Origin: Silurus meridionalis
Taxonomy: Eukaryota > Chordata > Actinopteri > Siluriformes > Siluridae
Assembly: GCF_014805685.1 (NCBI RefSeq)
Contig: NC_060892.1
Coordinates: forward strand, 2,203,990-2,267,989
Length of the DNA stretch: 64,000 nt
Direction of reading: 5' to 3'
The notes beneath the pieces were generated by a model, which saw only the letters and a program-made list of their open reading frames with translations, searched no databases and was not told where the DNA came from. Position numbers and translations under genes: made by a program. Position 1 is the first letter of the stretch, and each line of letters starts with the position of its first letter. Positions 44,549 to 57,374 of the stretch are shown here, piece by piece.

Positions 44549-47084
44549 GTATGACCATGATTTCATGATTTGTGTATCTGCATATCAATGCTGAATCCAT
44601 CTGCTCTCAGCTTGTAGAGCTGCACTTGGGACAACCTGAAGATCATTTATGATGATCATTGAGAACTTTCCTTCCTTCCTTTACAGTTCATCTCCATTTA
44701 ATGTATGAGATGATTCTTCCATGGAACAAACTCAATGGCTTGATGTTTGCAGTGTTTCCAAAACACCTGAAAGCTTTTGTGTTTTTTTTTTGCCATTTTA
44801 GGCCACCTTTCCTGCCTACAGGCTTCTGCTTTGGCTGGAATAGTTTGGCTCAGAATAGTTGTGTAATTCCTGGGTAATTCTGCATGTTTTATTTCTACAG
44901 GAAGCGTAGTTGTTAGGGTGGGGGTGGGGGTGGTGATTCCTCACTAATGTATGATGCATAAACATGAAAGTGGATTAAAGTCACCAGTGGGATTCTGTTA
45001 CCAACCGGTTTGTCCTCTAAACCAAAAGACACTCATCTGCCTGATTGCATGTCGTGGAAACGGATCAAAGTGCGTCCACGTGTGGGTCTTCAGACATTGA
45101 CTCGGTTTCGAATACTTTCACGATCGGAAGAGTGAAAATATCTAAATGGGATCCAGAGACGACTCTGTGGTCTTCTGGCCTAAGCAGGATTTTCGAATGT
45201 TTACACTGGTTGACTCGGTGCTGGCGAACTCAACAGTCTCTTTTATGACTCTGGCGAGCGAATGGAAGCGGCCGGGGATTGATGCCAGACTCCACACTGC
45301 TGTGAGTGTATTCCGCATGAGACCGAGGGTCTCCTTACTTTCTCCCTGATCTCCGTAAGAAGCAAGATGAGCTGCAAGGACAGTGGGTGTGAAAACTGAG
45401 TGCGGCCTTCTTCAGACTGCTGAATACTGAATGCTCGGTCTGCGTGCTGCATCCCGGGGGACCTGGCTACGGTGGAGCAGGGAGGGAAAGGGATGACGCT
45501 GTGTGTGGGGGTGGAAAAGAGGACGCTGTGTTGTGTAGGGCTGAAGTATTCCTCCAGGGCTCACTGAGGAAGTAGTGTAAAATTTGCATGGGTGCCCGAA
45601 AGATAAAAGCATGTACTTCGCAGGTACTTGAAGACCCTGGCTGGTGTTTACGAACACCGGGGGAGCCGTCACACTTCTTTGTTGTGTTAATTCCAAAAGG
45701 TCTGGGGAAAACCCGGGTCCTCACAATGGTCAAATAAAGGTGCGGGTTGTGAGGACCTGTGTTTTATATTTCCCCATATGGGCTACTTTTATATACATTG
45801 GGTATGTGTGGGATTCTGTATTTCACAGTAATCGTTCAGATTGCAGGGAATTTTCTTCATCTTGAAGATACCAACCCACAGAACTCCAGGGTTCAATGTT
45901 TTTAAACTCTAAACGTCACGTCCCTTTGAGTGCTGAAAAAGTTTCTGGTTCCAAAGTTCCCAGAAGAGTTTCCCAGGATAGAATTACAAAGCGCTTCAAT
46001 ATCCAATCCTTGAAAAAAAAAAAAAAAGCCTGTGTCATTAAAAGCAGGCTGAGAGTTTTTTCTTAAAGAATCCGTTTGGCAGTCGGATGGTAGTTCTGGT
46101 GGGAGTTATTTGGAAATGAAATCTGGAAGTTGTCCTCTACCACAGCGCCGCGTAGAACCCCAAAATCCACATAAAAACTGTTTCAGAGAATCGTTTTCAA
46201 TATAATTTGTAGTTAAAACCTCATGAAAAGATTAGATGGAATAAACACTTTTACAGTCACAGACCCCTGGAAAGGAAACCCCCAGTTTTATGATTCTTTT
46301 TGTTTGTTTGGATTTTTTTTTAAAGAATTGCAGGAAGTCTGAACAAGATTATAATCTAAATCATGAAGCAAAATGAACTGAACATTAAATCCCAAAAGTC
46401 TTTTGTGTACTTTTCTGGCCACAAGCTTTAGGATGTCAAGTTGCAACAGTCTCCAAAGACAGAATTTTGACTCTGAATACACGTTATTTTTGTACGATTA
46501 AGGAGTTTTATTTGAAGCACTTGGTGAGCAGTAAGGGAACGAATCTTTCACGAAATTGCTGGAAAAGTTTTGAGCTTGGTCTTTACAAGATCACTCAACA
46601 CTTCCTGTTTTCAGGAACACTAGGTGGTCCTTTTGTTGAATGATTTTAGTTTCAGAACTCCCACTGAAAACGAAGTCAGTCTTACGGGTGAGTGAACAGG
46701 GTACACGATTATCACTGTATTTATAGATACCTTTTTAAATTATATCTTGGAATACATGGGTGCATGGTAGTTCAGATGGTTGTTTTGTTACCTCAAAGAT
46801 CCAAGGTTTCATTCTGATAATAGATCATGTTTTTGTGGAGTTTTCCCTCTGTCTGCTTAAACTTCATCCTATTTTTTTTTCCAGGGTTTCCTGTGTGAAA
46901 GTTGTTTGTGGGTGATGCCATGTGAAGGACACCTTCATGTTTCTTATCTCTACCTGAGAAATCTCAATTTGTAATTGCTACTTGGAGAATTGGGACAGTC
47001 TCCTTTGTTAATTTTCTAAGTGAGGATATTAAAGTGGATATGCTGATGTCCGTTTTATCACGAGAAGTCGTCGATACATCATGT
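44549..47084 (+). other. start of candidate ptk7 intron 1, mostly unclassified
   Basis: No further exon is found. 45000-46000 is less AT-rich than the flanks and lacks the common repeats of the window; regulatory content is possible but not shown. Confidence 0.35.
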
Positions 47085-47540
47085 TTTGGCTATAAGACAG
47101 CACTGATGGTTGATCCTGAAACTACCAGCAAAAAATTATACCGTTAGTTTTTCCGGGTTGCGTTATACAGTACGAGAGCAGCCTCTAGAGGTGAATCACT
47201 GAAGCCATGTGCTGTTTATATAAAGTGTCTTTTTTTTTTTTTTATTTAATATATATATATTTTTTAAATGTCTCTTTTTCTTCTCAGTTTGAATGCCTCT
47301 TTTTCCCCCTCAATTTTTATTAATATAATGAATATATTTATATTTATTTCATTTAGCACATTTTCATGGTTCAGTATTTTTTGTTTTGTTTCTTTACTTT
47401 TGTAATCATGTAAACAGTTAAATTTTACATGGGTGGTTAGTTTCTTTTATAATTTTTTTTATCCAGTGTCTATTTTAAAAATTGGTGAATCGGTTAACAG
47501 CAAGTACGATCCGACCTAGCTATCGGTTGACCTCTGTTTA
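47085..47540. mobile_element. dispersed element, reverse relative of 38800-39375
   Basis: GCAGCCTCTAGAGGTGAATC (reverse of the 39225 block) and CTATCGGTTGACCTCTG at the right end. Confidence 0.5.
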
Positions 47541-48049
47541 TCATCACTCGTCATGCAGGCATTAGTACTTTTACAAATAGCTAGTTTGTTGATAATAAAT
47601 GGTGAAGTTCATGCTTTTTTTCACGTGTAATGGTTGCGAGTTACGTGATTCCTGGTTGCGCAGACGATTTCAAAGACTGTTTTTTGTGCATTCGGCTATA
47701 AGCCTGAAAAAATGAATGTTGACACTCGGCTGTAATTTTACGCTCGATGTAGAGACGTCCTCATGGTTATAAAGATGGATTGTTCTCTGTGCTGCTGCCA
47801 CCTGTCATTCCCTGATTATATTTTCAACAGCAGAGCACAGATTGAGAGGGAGAGAACGGGGCATGTGCTTTGGCTAATAGCAGTCATGCTAATTGAGGAA
47901 GCAGCTGTTTTGTGTGTTGGGGTGTGTATGGTGTCTTACAATGTACCATAATTTTATGCTACATAGTGAGAAGTTATTATTAGCAGAACGATACTTGATA
48001 TAGTATGCGATTTGAATGTTTGAATGTCAGCCACACATGAGTTTGAGCA

Positions 48050-48250
48050 TAATCCCATTCCATAGTGTGCCAATCTTCGCTGTTATAATGACCTCCAATC
48101 TTCTGGGAAGATGTTCCACTAAATTTTGTGGAGATTCATTCAACCACAAGGGTGGTAGTAAAGTCAGGTAAGCTCAGAAGGCCTGGGGTTCAGTAGGGTT
48201 TTTAATTCGGAGCTTTGTAGCAGGCCACTCAAGATCTTTCTCGGTTTCCA
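48050..48250 (+). mobile_element. family-B element, partial
   Basis: TAATGACCTCCAATCTTCTG, GAGATTCATTCAACCACAAG, GGCCTGGGGTTCAGTAGG. Confidence 0.5.
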
Positions 48251-48394
48251 TTTTTTAACAACGTTTTCACTAAATTGCCATTAGCTGTGAACATGTGTCG
48301 CCTTTGGTGATTGACATGTTCTCAGGACTGGCTGCACGTAGTCTCCTGATCTACCTTGATCTTGAGCAGGACAATAAAGAATAAATAACTCCTC

Positions 48395-49045
48395 AATTCG
48401 CTCAAGTAGAAGTGCAGAAACATGTATTTTAAAAGACTCTGGTAAAAGGTGAAGTTCTGACTGCACTTTTTCACTCAGGTTAAAGTAAAGAAGTTTGGGC
48501 TCTGACGTGTACTTCAGTAAAAAGTAGTGATTATTACTACCTTTTTTAGTGTCACGTTGGTAACTGAACCCCACATCATATTAATATATTAATACAAAAT
48601 AATTTCATATGTTCTCTAATGAATGTATCCAGCCAGAAGATCCACCATATAGAACACATGCAGAGAAAAGATGATGATCAGGTGATCAGGAATGTCTGTT
48701 CTCAGTCACTCACGTCTCATCCACCTTAACCCCAGACTTCTTACTGCCTTCTGACTGCTCATTGTGAGCTTCATAAACTAGTCTACGTCCTGGGTGTGTG
48801 AGAGACAGAAAATAATACACAACAAGTGGTAGATTGAAAAAGCCACACAATGACAAGAAATAAGTTGAAAGTCTACAAATAGATTAAAACTAAAGTAACG
48901 AGTCTGGTTTAAAAATGTAAGAAAGAACAGATATTTGTGTTAATAATTTACTGAACGAAAGTAAAGAGTTGTCTGAAAAATGAAAGTACTGATTTCAGAA
49001 AAATATACTTAAGTGCAGTAGCAAAGTATTTGTAATGCTACCACT
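48395..49045. mobile_element. hAT-like element with AAGTAC-type ends
   Basis: TCGCTCAAGTAGAAGTGCAG at the left and ACTTAAGTGCAGTAGCAAAG at the right. The interior contains CAGTCACTCACGTCTCATCC. Confidence 0.4.
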
Positions 49046-49735
49046 TCGAGAGATGTCCTAAACATATTCCTGACTGGTACAGATGCTAGCATAGACGCTT
49101 AGCCAAGCCCTGTTCCAGACCCTGTGCAGTCGGGGATGGTTCCACATCAACAGCCTAAAAATTAGTGAGCAACCCAAAACCTAGGGTGGATTTGGGCTGT
49201 TATTAATATCAACAGTCTGCTTCAGGCTACAGGCTGGACCACAGGCTGCATGAAGAGTTTTGCCTTTTACTGCAAACTTCACAATGATGGAACAGTAATG
49301 AATGGACAGGTTTCTTCCTCATGCTATTTTTCCGTTACCAAAGATTTTTACAGCATTTTTTTTACTGACCAAGCTCCAGCATGTACAACTTTCATTTGGT
49401 CTGAAAACCAAACGAAGTCATACTGGGAGAATATAAAAATTCCAAAAAAATATATGTTGGGGGTATGGGGTTGTTCTGCTTCTGATTAAACTGCTCTTGA
49501 CTTTAGCAGAGTGTATGTAAGCATTTAGATCTCCGAATGGTGAACGTTTTAAAAGAAGCATGTGTTTGTGCACCATGTGGTGCGCCAGTTCTGTTTAATG
49601 ACCACATGTTCTTTTGCTTTTATATGACCACGTACTGCAGTCATGGTTAACGAGTCCTATGAAATGTCTGCTCATACAGGTATGGATTCAACATAAGGTT
49701 TAATTGTCGGCGGGAGAATGTAGGAAAAGGGTGAA
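49046..49735. other. unclassified intronic segment
   Basis: No exon is recognised. An open frame at 49250-49489 has no family similarity that I can see. Confidence 0.3.
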
Positions 49736-50711
49736 ATAGACTGTCTGTGTAGATCGTGGTTACTTTTTTTTTTTACTGTACACTATTACTACGCGATAAC
49801 CTGTGGAGCAGTGGTAGAGGACGGAGGGGTCTGCAGAGCAGTGTAGTGGTAGAGGACGGAGGGATGTTGTACATTAGAGATCAACATAAGCATGTCATAT
49901 TAACAATGTGAGAAGTCAAACACAGTTGATTGTCCCTGGTTACCACATGGTTGTGTGCAGTGTTGTGTAGACCGTGGTTACTTTTTTACTGTACACTATT
50001 ACTACGCAATAACCTGGGAAGCAGTGGTAGAGGACGGAGGGGTCTGCAGAGCAGTGTAGCGGTAGAGGACGGAGGGGTCTGCGGAGCAGCGGTAGAGGAT
50101 GGGAGGGGTCTGCGGAGCAGCGGTAGAGGACGGAAGGGGTCTGAGCAGCGGTAGAGGACGGAGGGGTTCATGGAGCAGCAGTAGAGGACGGAGGGGTTCA
50201 TGGAGCAGTGGTAGAGGACGGAGGGGTCTGGAGCAGCGTAGAGGACGGAAGGGGTCTGAGCAGCGGTAGAGGACGGAAGGGGTCTGCGGAGCAGCGGTAG
50301 AGGACGGAAGGGGTCTGCGGAGCAGCGGTAGAGGACGGAAGGGGTCTGCGGCGCAGCGGTAGAGGACGGGAGGGGTCTGCGGAGCAGCGGTAGAGAACGG
50401 AGGGGTCTGCTGAGCAGCGGTAGAGGACGGAGGGGTCTGCAGAGCAGTGCAGCGGTAGAGGATGGGAGGGGTCTGCGGAGCAGTGGTAGAGGACGGGAGG
50501 GGTCTGCGGAGCAGCAGTAGAGGACTGAGAGGTCTGCGGAGCAGCAGTAGAGGACGGAGGGGTCTGTGGAACAGTAGTAGAGGATGGAGGGGTCTGCAGT
50601 AGAGGACGGCGGGATGTTGTACAGGAGAGATCAACATAAGCATGTCATATTAACAATGTGAGAAGTCAAAGACCATTGATTGTCCCTGGTTACCACATGG
50701 TTGTGTGCAGT
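49736..50711. repeat. 30-31-bp minisatellite within a tandem duplication
   Basis: Unit about GAGCAGCGGTAGAGGACGGA + GGGGTCTGCG. About three units sit in copy 1 (49806-49862) and over 20 in copy 2 (50010-50610). Both copies begin GTGGTTACTTTTTT...ACTGTACACTATTACTACGC and end GATCAACATAAGCATGTCAT...GGTTACCACATGGTTGTGTG. Long open frames on the minus strand are artefacts of this repeat. Confidence 0.93.
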
Positions 50712-50909
50712 GAATGAAGGTAAGATCAGAGTGTTGTCCATAGAGATAACAAAATCATGGCATAGCTTTGCATCACCATGGATGTCCAGCAATTCAGTTT
50801 TGATTTTGATGGTATTAGGGAGTTTTACATGAGTTTACAGATATCCCTGATTCCCACAAAGCACCTGACTGGCCAGTACCTCTGTGATTGACAGAGGATT
50901 GTGATCTGT

Positions 50910-51375
50910 ATTGGGACACCTGCCTTTTCCAGCTTTATGTGGTTCTTTATCAAAACTGGCACCACAAAATTGGAGGATCACAATTGTACAGTGTGTCTTT
51001 GGACAAGGTAGCATTAAATTTTCCGTTCCCCTGAACTAGAAGGACCCAAACCTGTTCCAGCATGACAGTGGCCCTGTGCACAAACCCACTCCCATGGGTT
51101 AGAGTGGAAAATATCCTGCTATATTGCACTGAACTCAACCGTATTGAAAATGATGAATGCACCCCAGGCTTCCTCACCTACATCACCTTACTAACACGGT
51201 TGTGGCTAAATGGATTCAAATCTCCACAAAATCTAGTGGAACATCTTCCCAGAAGAGTGGAGAAAAATATATATATATATAAAAGGAAATAAAGGACTAT
51301 ATGTGGAATTGGATGTTCAGGAAGTACATACAAATGTTATGTTCAGGTGCCCACAAACTTTTGTTCATCTAGTGT
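50910..51375 (-). mobile_element. family-B element, near full length
   Basis: GTATTGGGACACCTGCCTTT at the left, CTGTTCCAGCATGACAGTGG inside and ACAAACTTTTGTTCATCTAG at the right. Confidence 0.65.
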
Positions 51376-52089
51376 GTCAGGCTATGCGAAATTATAATTG
51401 TGAGAGTATTATTTTTTTCGGTCTCAGTTTCGGTTAAGAATGAGTCATGGCGAGATGAGCTGTCATTGTAATGTTTAATTGTCTCTAGCAATGAGTCATT
51501 ACATGAGTCTCCATTGAGGAGCTTGGATATAACTGCTTTTTTTCTGTGCTGGGATTAGACAATATTGTGTGATCAGTGAGTTGATTGATCTCTACAGCTT
51601 TTTTCTTTTTTGATAAATTGTACATTAGGCAATCTTTACCGCTAATAAACGTTTATAATATTGGTATTAACTTTACTTCAGAGGTGTCATTTATTTTCCT
51701 GTAGTTTGGTTTATTTTAGGGATTCTTGTTAGTTATAACTGTAAATGCATTTATATCGAAGTTCATATAATTTAGTGATTCATTTATTATATAGAAACAT
51801 TAAAGCGCCACTCTGCGTTTACAGCATATGCTTTGACATAAAAAAGGTATGTATGTGGATTATCATAGCTTGGACATGCCCACTCCTGCCCATTAATTCA
51901 TGAGAGAACGAGATAAGAATACAACAGATTTCTTTCTTTCTGAGTTTTTATAGTACAAGTGTGGTGTGTGTGTGGAAAAGAAAAAAAATCTGTAGTCAAG
52001 TGAATTCATATCGCAAAGTTATAGACGTTTTGTATGTTGCTAATCTACATGTAAGGATAGATAAAGAAAGATAGACAAATGCCTAATCC
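51376..52089. other. unclassified intronic segment
   Basis: No exon or known repeat. GCATATGCTTTGACAT and CCCACTCCTGCCCATTAATT are unremarkable. Confidence 0.35.
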
Positions 52090-52215
52090 TTTATGGACAA
52101 AAGTTTTGGGACACTCGAGTTTTCCAGCCATATGTGTTTCCTCACAAAACTGCTGAATGAATCAAACCAATTTAATGGTCAGGTGTCCACAAACCTTTGT
52201 CCATATAGTGTAGGT
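52090..52215. mobile_element. family-B miniature deletion derivative
   Basis: About 125 bp: TATGGACAAAAGTTTTGGGA at the left and AAACCTTTGTCCATATAGTG at the right, with almost all of the interior gone. Confidence 0.65.
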
Positions 52216-52284
52216 TACTGTTGCTTCTCCCTAGCCAGAGGGATGAGAGGGTAGCTGCTGCATATTTATCTTGAATGTATCGTA

Positions 52285-52745
52285 TTGTTGGTTGTGATAG
52301 AGTATCTGCAAGAGTGAAAGGAAAAGTTTATAGGACTGTGGTGAGACCCGAGATGTTGTATGGTTTAGAGACAGTGGCATTGAGTAAAAGACAGGAGGTT
52401 GAGCTAGAGGTAGCAGAGCTGAAGATGAGATTTTTGTTGGGAGTGACGACGATGGACAGGATTATAAATGAGTTTATTAGAGGGACAGTGCATGTAGGAC
52501 GTTTTGGAGACGAGATTGAGATGGTTTGGACATGTGCCGAGGAGGGACATGGGGTATATCAGTAGGAGAATGCTGATGATGGAGCCACCAGCAAGGAGGA
52601 AAAGAGGAAGACCAAGGAGGAGGTTAACAGATGTGGTGAAGGAAGACATGCAGGTAGTCGGGTTAAAAGAGGCAGATGTAGAGGACGGGGGGGGTATGGA
52701 GACGGATGATCCACTGTGGCAACCCCTAATGGGAGCAGCTGAAAG
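52285..52745 (+). mobile_element. RTE-like LINE 3' fragment
   Basis: The plus strand reads YRTVVRPEMLYGLETVALSK, LRWFGHVPRRDMGYISRRML, RKRGRPRRRLTDVVKEDMQV, then the 3' end CCCTAATGGGAGCAGCTG. Fifth copy. Confidence 0.8.
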
Positions 52746-54204
52746 ATCGTATTGTTGGCAATGCATCGAAATCACATTAGCCACAGTTATGGAGATGCAA
52801 ACCCCTGGTAAAAATCCTTGACTGGACAATAAATGTAATTTATACAGTAGCTCTATTTTGATTTCATTGCTTGTGTTTTTAACTGATTGGCCACCAGCGC
52901 ATGACAAACCTTTTGAGACGATTACACTCATAGTTGCCATCATCGTAATCCTTTGATGTGATGGAAAATCTCAACATTTCATACTTTCTCATTTATACGG
53001 CTAAACCCGAGCTAGTGTTTGGCAGCTGTGTACTGTGATGCGGTTTGGCTAGTCAGTCAACTAAGATGTGTCTTTAATTTATAATGTCATGTTGTGCAAC
53101 TTTTAATGCCTAAAGCAAATTCATAAAAAAAAATATTTAGATGGATCTAATAATGGTATAAGGACAAATTATATAACGCTTTTGTCCCACGTTTGAACTT
53201 TGTTGGGGCTGCTCTTAAGAATGAGTGTTCGGTGTATCAGGGGTTGTTTGGTGCCAACACAAATATGATATTTGTGCCTTTTTTTTGAGAGGAAAGGTGG
53301 GGTGGAGAGATCATCTCAACAATACAAGCCCTGAGAAGCAGTTAATTACACCACATTCCATTAACATCTCTGAGTGTGAGGACATGGTGGGGGTGTAAGT
53401 GGGCCTCCTGCGGGGTATGTGGTGTGAAAAGAACGCGTGAACACCTCTTCATACTGGAGCTGGCTTGGCACATGGATCTCACATGTAGAGTACGGATCAG
53501 ATTAGCCAGATTAGATGAGCTGCATTTGTTCACACTAAGAGTCCAGGAAACCGGGGTGGGGGTTGTGGGGGAGACCAAGGGGTGGTCTTGAATCCCCAAA
53601 GGGCAGAAATTGATTTCTGAAGCTCAGCCAGAAAACATACTTCCCCTCTTTTAGCCTGTAGTAGAACTATAAACTTGCCCATTCCCAGGACCCTGCTGGC
53701 ATGGACCCCACGGAGATCTCCCCTCCCCCCCTGCTCTTATAGACTGTGTACTATAAACACCAAGAGGCTTGGGCTTTTTCCCCCCTTTTTGCTACCCATT
53801 CATTCAGCTAATAAAGCATGGTGTAGGATTTCCACCCGTGTTGAGGTGTAGTTTAACCTTCTAGGACTACATGTGAATAGAAGTTGTTGCTTGGAAATGG
53901 GGTAGATCGTGCCATTCTGTGTTGTGGAGGCTGTACCCTTGACAGTGGCCTTTGCTAAAGGGGGAAGAGAAGGGGGAAAAAAAGGAATCTCTTTGTTTCT
54001 CGTCAACCCGGCAAATCAATCTGTCTGCTGCTCTTGTTTGTATGGTAACGTGCACACTTGAGGCCACAGGATATTTTTTGGCAAATAGCGCTTGATCTGT
54101 GGCTCACAGGTGGGAACAAGAAGAAAGATGAGAACTGCAAGGAAAAAGGGAGGGGAAGGGAGGTCATAGGACCACTTGACTAGTCATATTGAGTGCGATA
54201 TTCT
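52746..54204. other. repeat-poor intronic segment
   Basis: 53340-54180 has purine-rich, low-repeat sequence and no ORF with recognisable family similarity. Candidate conserved noncoding DNA, but conservation cannot be seen from one sequence. Confidence 0.3.
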
Positions 54205-54273
54205 CTCTCTCTCTGTATGTGTATGTGTATGTATGTGTATATATGTATATGTGTATGTGTATGTATGTGTATA

Positions 54274-54348
<75 letters not shown>

Positions 54349-54354
54349 ATATAT

Positions 54355-54440
<86 letters not shown>
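54205..54440. repeat. (TATG)n then long (AT)n tract
   Basis: Starts with a CT run and TGTATG repeats, then about 160 nt of near-pure AT with a few ATC interruptions at 54346-54372. Self-complementary. Confidence 0.93.
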
Positions 54441-54442
<2 letters not shown>

Positions 54443-56029
54443 ATTATATAGCAGTAATTGTAGTAATTTTGCACGTCTGGCACTGCCCCAAGATCTGTGA
54501 TAAAATCAGCCCCCTTGAGCACAACATTAAGCCTGAATCTTGAAATATTTCTAATAACTGTACATGCTCACTGCATAGGGTATGACATCATGGTATTTTA
54601 GAACATGCATAATGATAATCTGGACCCACAGCAAAGATTTACCATTTTACTCAACTTGAAAAAGTAGACATCAACGGAATGTCTTTCCTGATCCCATGCA
54701 TCAGCCACCCTGAGCTGTTATTTTTTTATTATTTTATTTTATTTTTCTAACCATAAACAGCTTGACTATCCTTTTGCAAATTTGTGTTCTTCATATATTC
54801 CTCATAGGTTCTGGCCTTTTCTGACCTTTGATAAAGATACATACATCATAGACATGTGTATGGAAAAAGTGTCCATCAGGCCACATAAATAATATTTCTC
54901 CCACCTACGATATCACAAAAAACCCTAGTAAAATAACATGAGATGAAATGTTCTTGCACTTGACATGACTGTAATCAGAGAGGATTTACTTTCTTTAATC
55001 ATTGCACTCCCCCCTCACCCACCCCAGATATCAAGTTACCCTCCTGTTGTGCCTGGCAGCTCCCTCTTTTTTATCCCAGGAGGACATCCCTGCTCTATTG
55101 TCTCTGGAGTTTGATATGCACATCCAAGGCGTTTCGAAAAGACACCTGTTTAGCCATGTCCATGTGAATATGACTTTTCTGATTGGAGGAACAGCTGGAA
55201 AAACAAGCCACTTCCTTCCCTGGATGGGTCCCCACTGCTTGGTGGACAATGGGGTGCCCAGAAAATACCCTTGATTGGGCAGGGACGTATTAGGCAGAGA
55301 TTGTTGTTAGTTCATGGTGGGGCTGTTAATTCTTTTTTTTTTTTTCTGTGTTAAGTTACTATCAGGGAGGCCAACAGCTGGATGTTATAGGTTTGTTATT
55401 AGGTGTTTGCCAAATCTTTCACACATGTGCCGCTGACGGAGCTGGCTGCTAATTCCTCTGGTGAGATTTTGGGCATAATGGATATATTTTGGTGTTCTGG
55501 ACTCTTTGGGTCTGTATAAGCATTAAATATTTATACAGCCAAGCTGTTTTTAGGTAATTCTTTTAATTTAAAATATTACAATTTTGTTCACTTAATACTA
55601 ACTTGTCCAGAAAACCAAACATTTATACAAGTAGTATTCAATACCCATCTAACATGTAGGCATTTGCTCTATAGTGTCTATTGCTTGTTTTTTTTTATAA
55701 AGATCTGAAAAGTCTGGAAAATAAAAACAATGGATTCCCAAACTATAAAATGTGGAAATTAAAACTTATTTTGGGAAATTAGGAAGATTCTGTAGTCAAT
55801 AAATGGTGTGTTCACTTGATTTATGCTTGAGATGGGAAGACCAACACACTATATGCTTGGCAACTAACAGATATGGAAACCAGACTAGAATAGGACATAG
55901 TTGAAATGAGACAAACATAAAAGATTTACCTCAGAATAATCAAAGTTTAATTTATATCAACATTGAACAAAAGTATCAACATTTACTTTAAATATCCATG
56001 TTTTTCAGAAATATAATTTAACTATAAAA
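54441..56029. other. repeat-poor intronic segment
   Basis: No recognised repeat. The open frame 55002-55274 shows no domain I recognise and no convincing donor, so it is not called. Confidence 0.3.
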
Positions 56030-56300
56030 AATATAAATTTTTCTCAGAAATACAGAAATGTACATCAGGAATATTTTTATTTACTTCAAAAATATAGATT
56101 TCTATATTTCTGAGGTAAATTTCTATATTTCTGAAGTGAATTTCTATATTTCTGAGGCAAGTTTCTATATTTTTGTGGTACATTTCATAATGATGAGAGA
56201 TTTCTATATTTCTAAGGTACATTTCTCTCAACACTATGAAATATAGAAACTTACCTGAGAAAAATAGAAACTTACCTCAGAAATATAGAAATTTACCTCT
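56030..56300. repeat. about 20-bp tandem repeat in convergent orientation
   Basis: TTTCTATATTTCTGAGGTAA-like units run from 56096 to 56228, then the reverse complement (TATAGAAACTTACCTCAGAA) from 56237 to 56300. Scattered reverse units lie at 56030-56090. Confidence 0.8.
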
Positions 56301-56999
56301 GATATATAGAGGTTTACCTAATAACAGATTACCTTGTATGCATTGCCAATGACTTAAATCTCTGTGTGACTAAAATAAAGTACTAAATTTATAGACATGT
56401 TTTCAGTTTTAATAGTGTAGTGACTGACAAAGTCTTTGCTTTTCTTCAGGAAGAAAGGTTTAAAACCCTGCATATCGTGTCAACTGTAGTGAAGCTTTAA
56501 CCGGAATACCTTGTTCACAAGCTCATGGTCTCAACCAGACAGATGGTATTCATCAGAGGGGTCTCAGTGTTAAATATGAGCCCCTTAATACATCCTTGTT
56601 CCCAAGCAATCATCCCTTTACTGCTCCTGACTTCCTTTTTCTGTGGGCAGCAAAATAAATGGATCTTGTATGAAATTGCAGTTAAAGACAATATAAAGCC
56701 ACAATTTTAAAGGCTGTAAAAACATGTCAGTATACATTTGACCACCAGGTCACCTTGGGTATCTGGTTTATAGGATCTTCTTTACACATATAAATCAGTA
56801 GATTAGAGTCAGTCAGTCTTGAATTTAAGATTAAAACAACGAATGAATCAGCTTCAAGCCATTTCCTCTGAACGCACTATAAATGCTGCAATTTGTCAGT
56901 TACTGATCTGATCTTTGCCTTCAGAGGCATCTGCTGTCTTAGAATTTTAAGTTTATTCCCCACTATTTTTCACCCATTTTACACAAAGTCAATAATCAA

Positions 57000-57310
57000 G
57001 TCATGTCAAGAAGCTTTTATTGTCATTTTTAACCATAAAAAGGACACCGTGAAATGAGCCAATGTTCCTCCACAACCCTGGTGCTACATGAAAGAACATA
57101 AAGCGTCATCACACGTCATAGAGCTACATAACACAATATAGTTACATAACCGAACACGGCGCTATGGACTAAATTAAGTGTCTTAGCTACATAAAGTGCA
57201 TTGTGAGCAACAGTGCAAACAAACAACACAAGACAGTGTGGGACAGATACAAAAGTCACAAAATAGTGCAAACCAATAAATTTACTGTATAATATACAGT
57301 ACAGTGTGCA
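57000..57310. repeat. dispersed repeat starting AAGCTTTTATTGTCATTTT
   Basis: AAGCTTTTATTGTCATTTTT, GTGAAATGAGCCAATGTTCC and GGTGCTACATGAAAGAACAT resemble a common teleost interspersed repeat 3' end. The family is not fixed. Confidence 0.35.
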
Positions 57311-57374
57311 AAAGAGAAAACTTTTCCTCAGACTTTCTCACTAGTGTCGTTTGTTTGTTTGTAGGAAATGAGTA

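Noticed and set aside
49800..50610. CRISPR-like appearance of regularly spaced repeats
   Set aside because: Units are contiguous with no unique spacers, no cas genes, and the DNA is vertebrate.
50002..50643. 213-residue open frame on the minus strand
   Set aside because: It is a translation of the 30-31-bp minisatellite (repeated PLRPLPLLRR-like units); no start context or family.
55002..55274. Open frame of 90 residues as an exon of the downstream gene
   Set aside because: No domain recognised, no convincing donor, and the phase cannot be tied to the 44548 donor.
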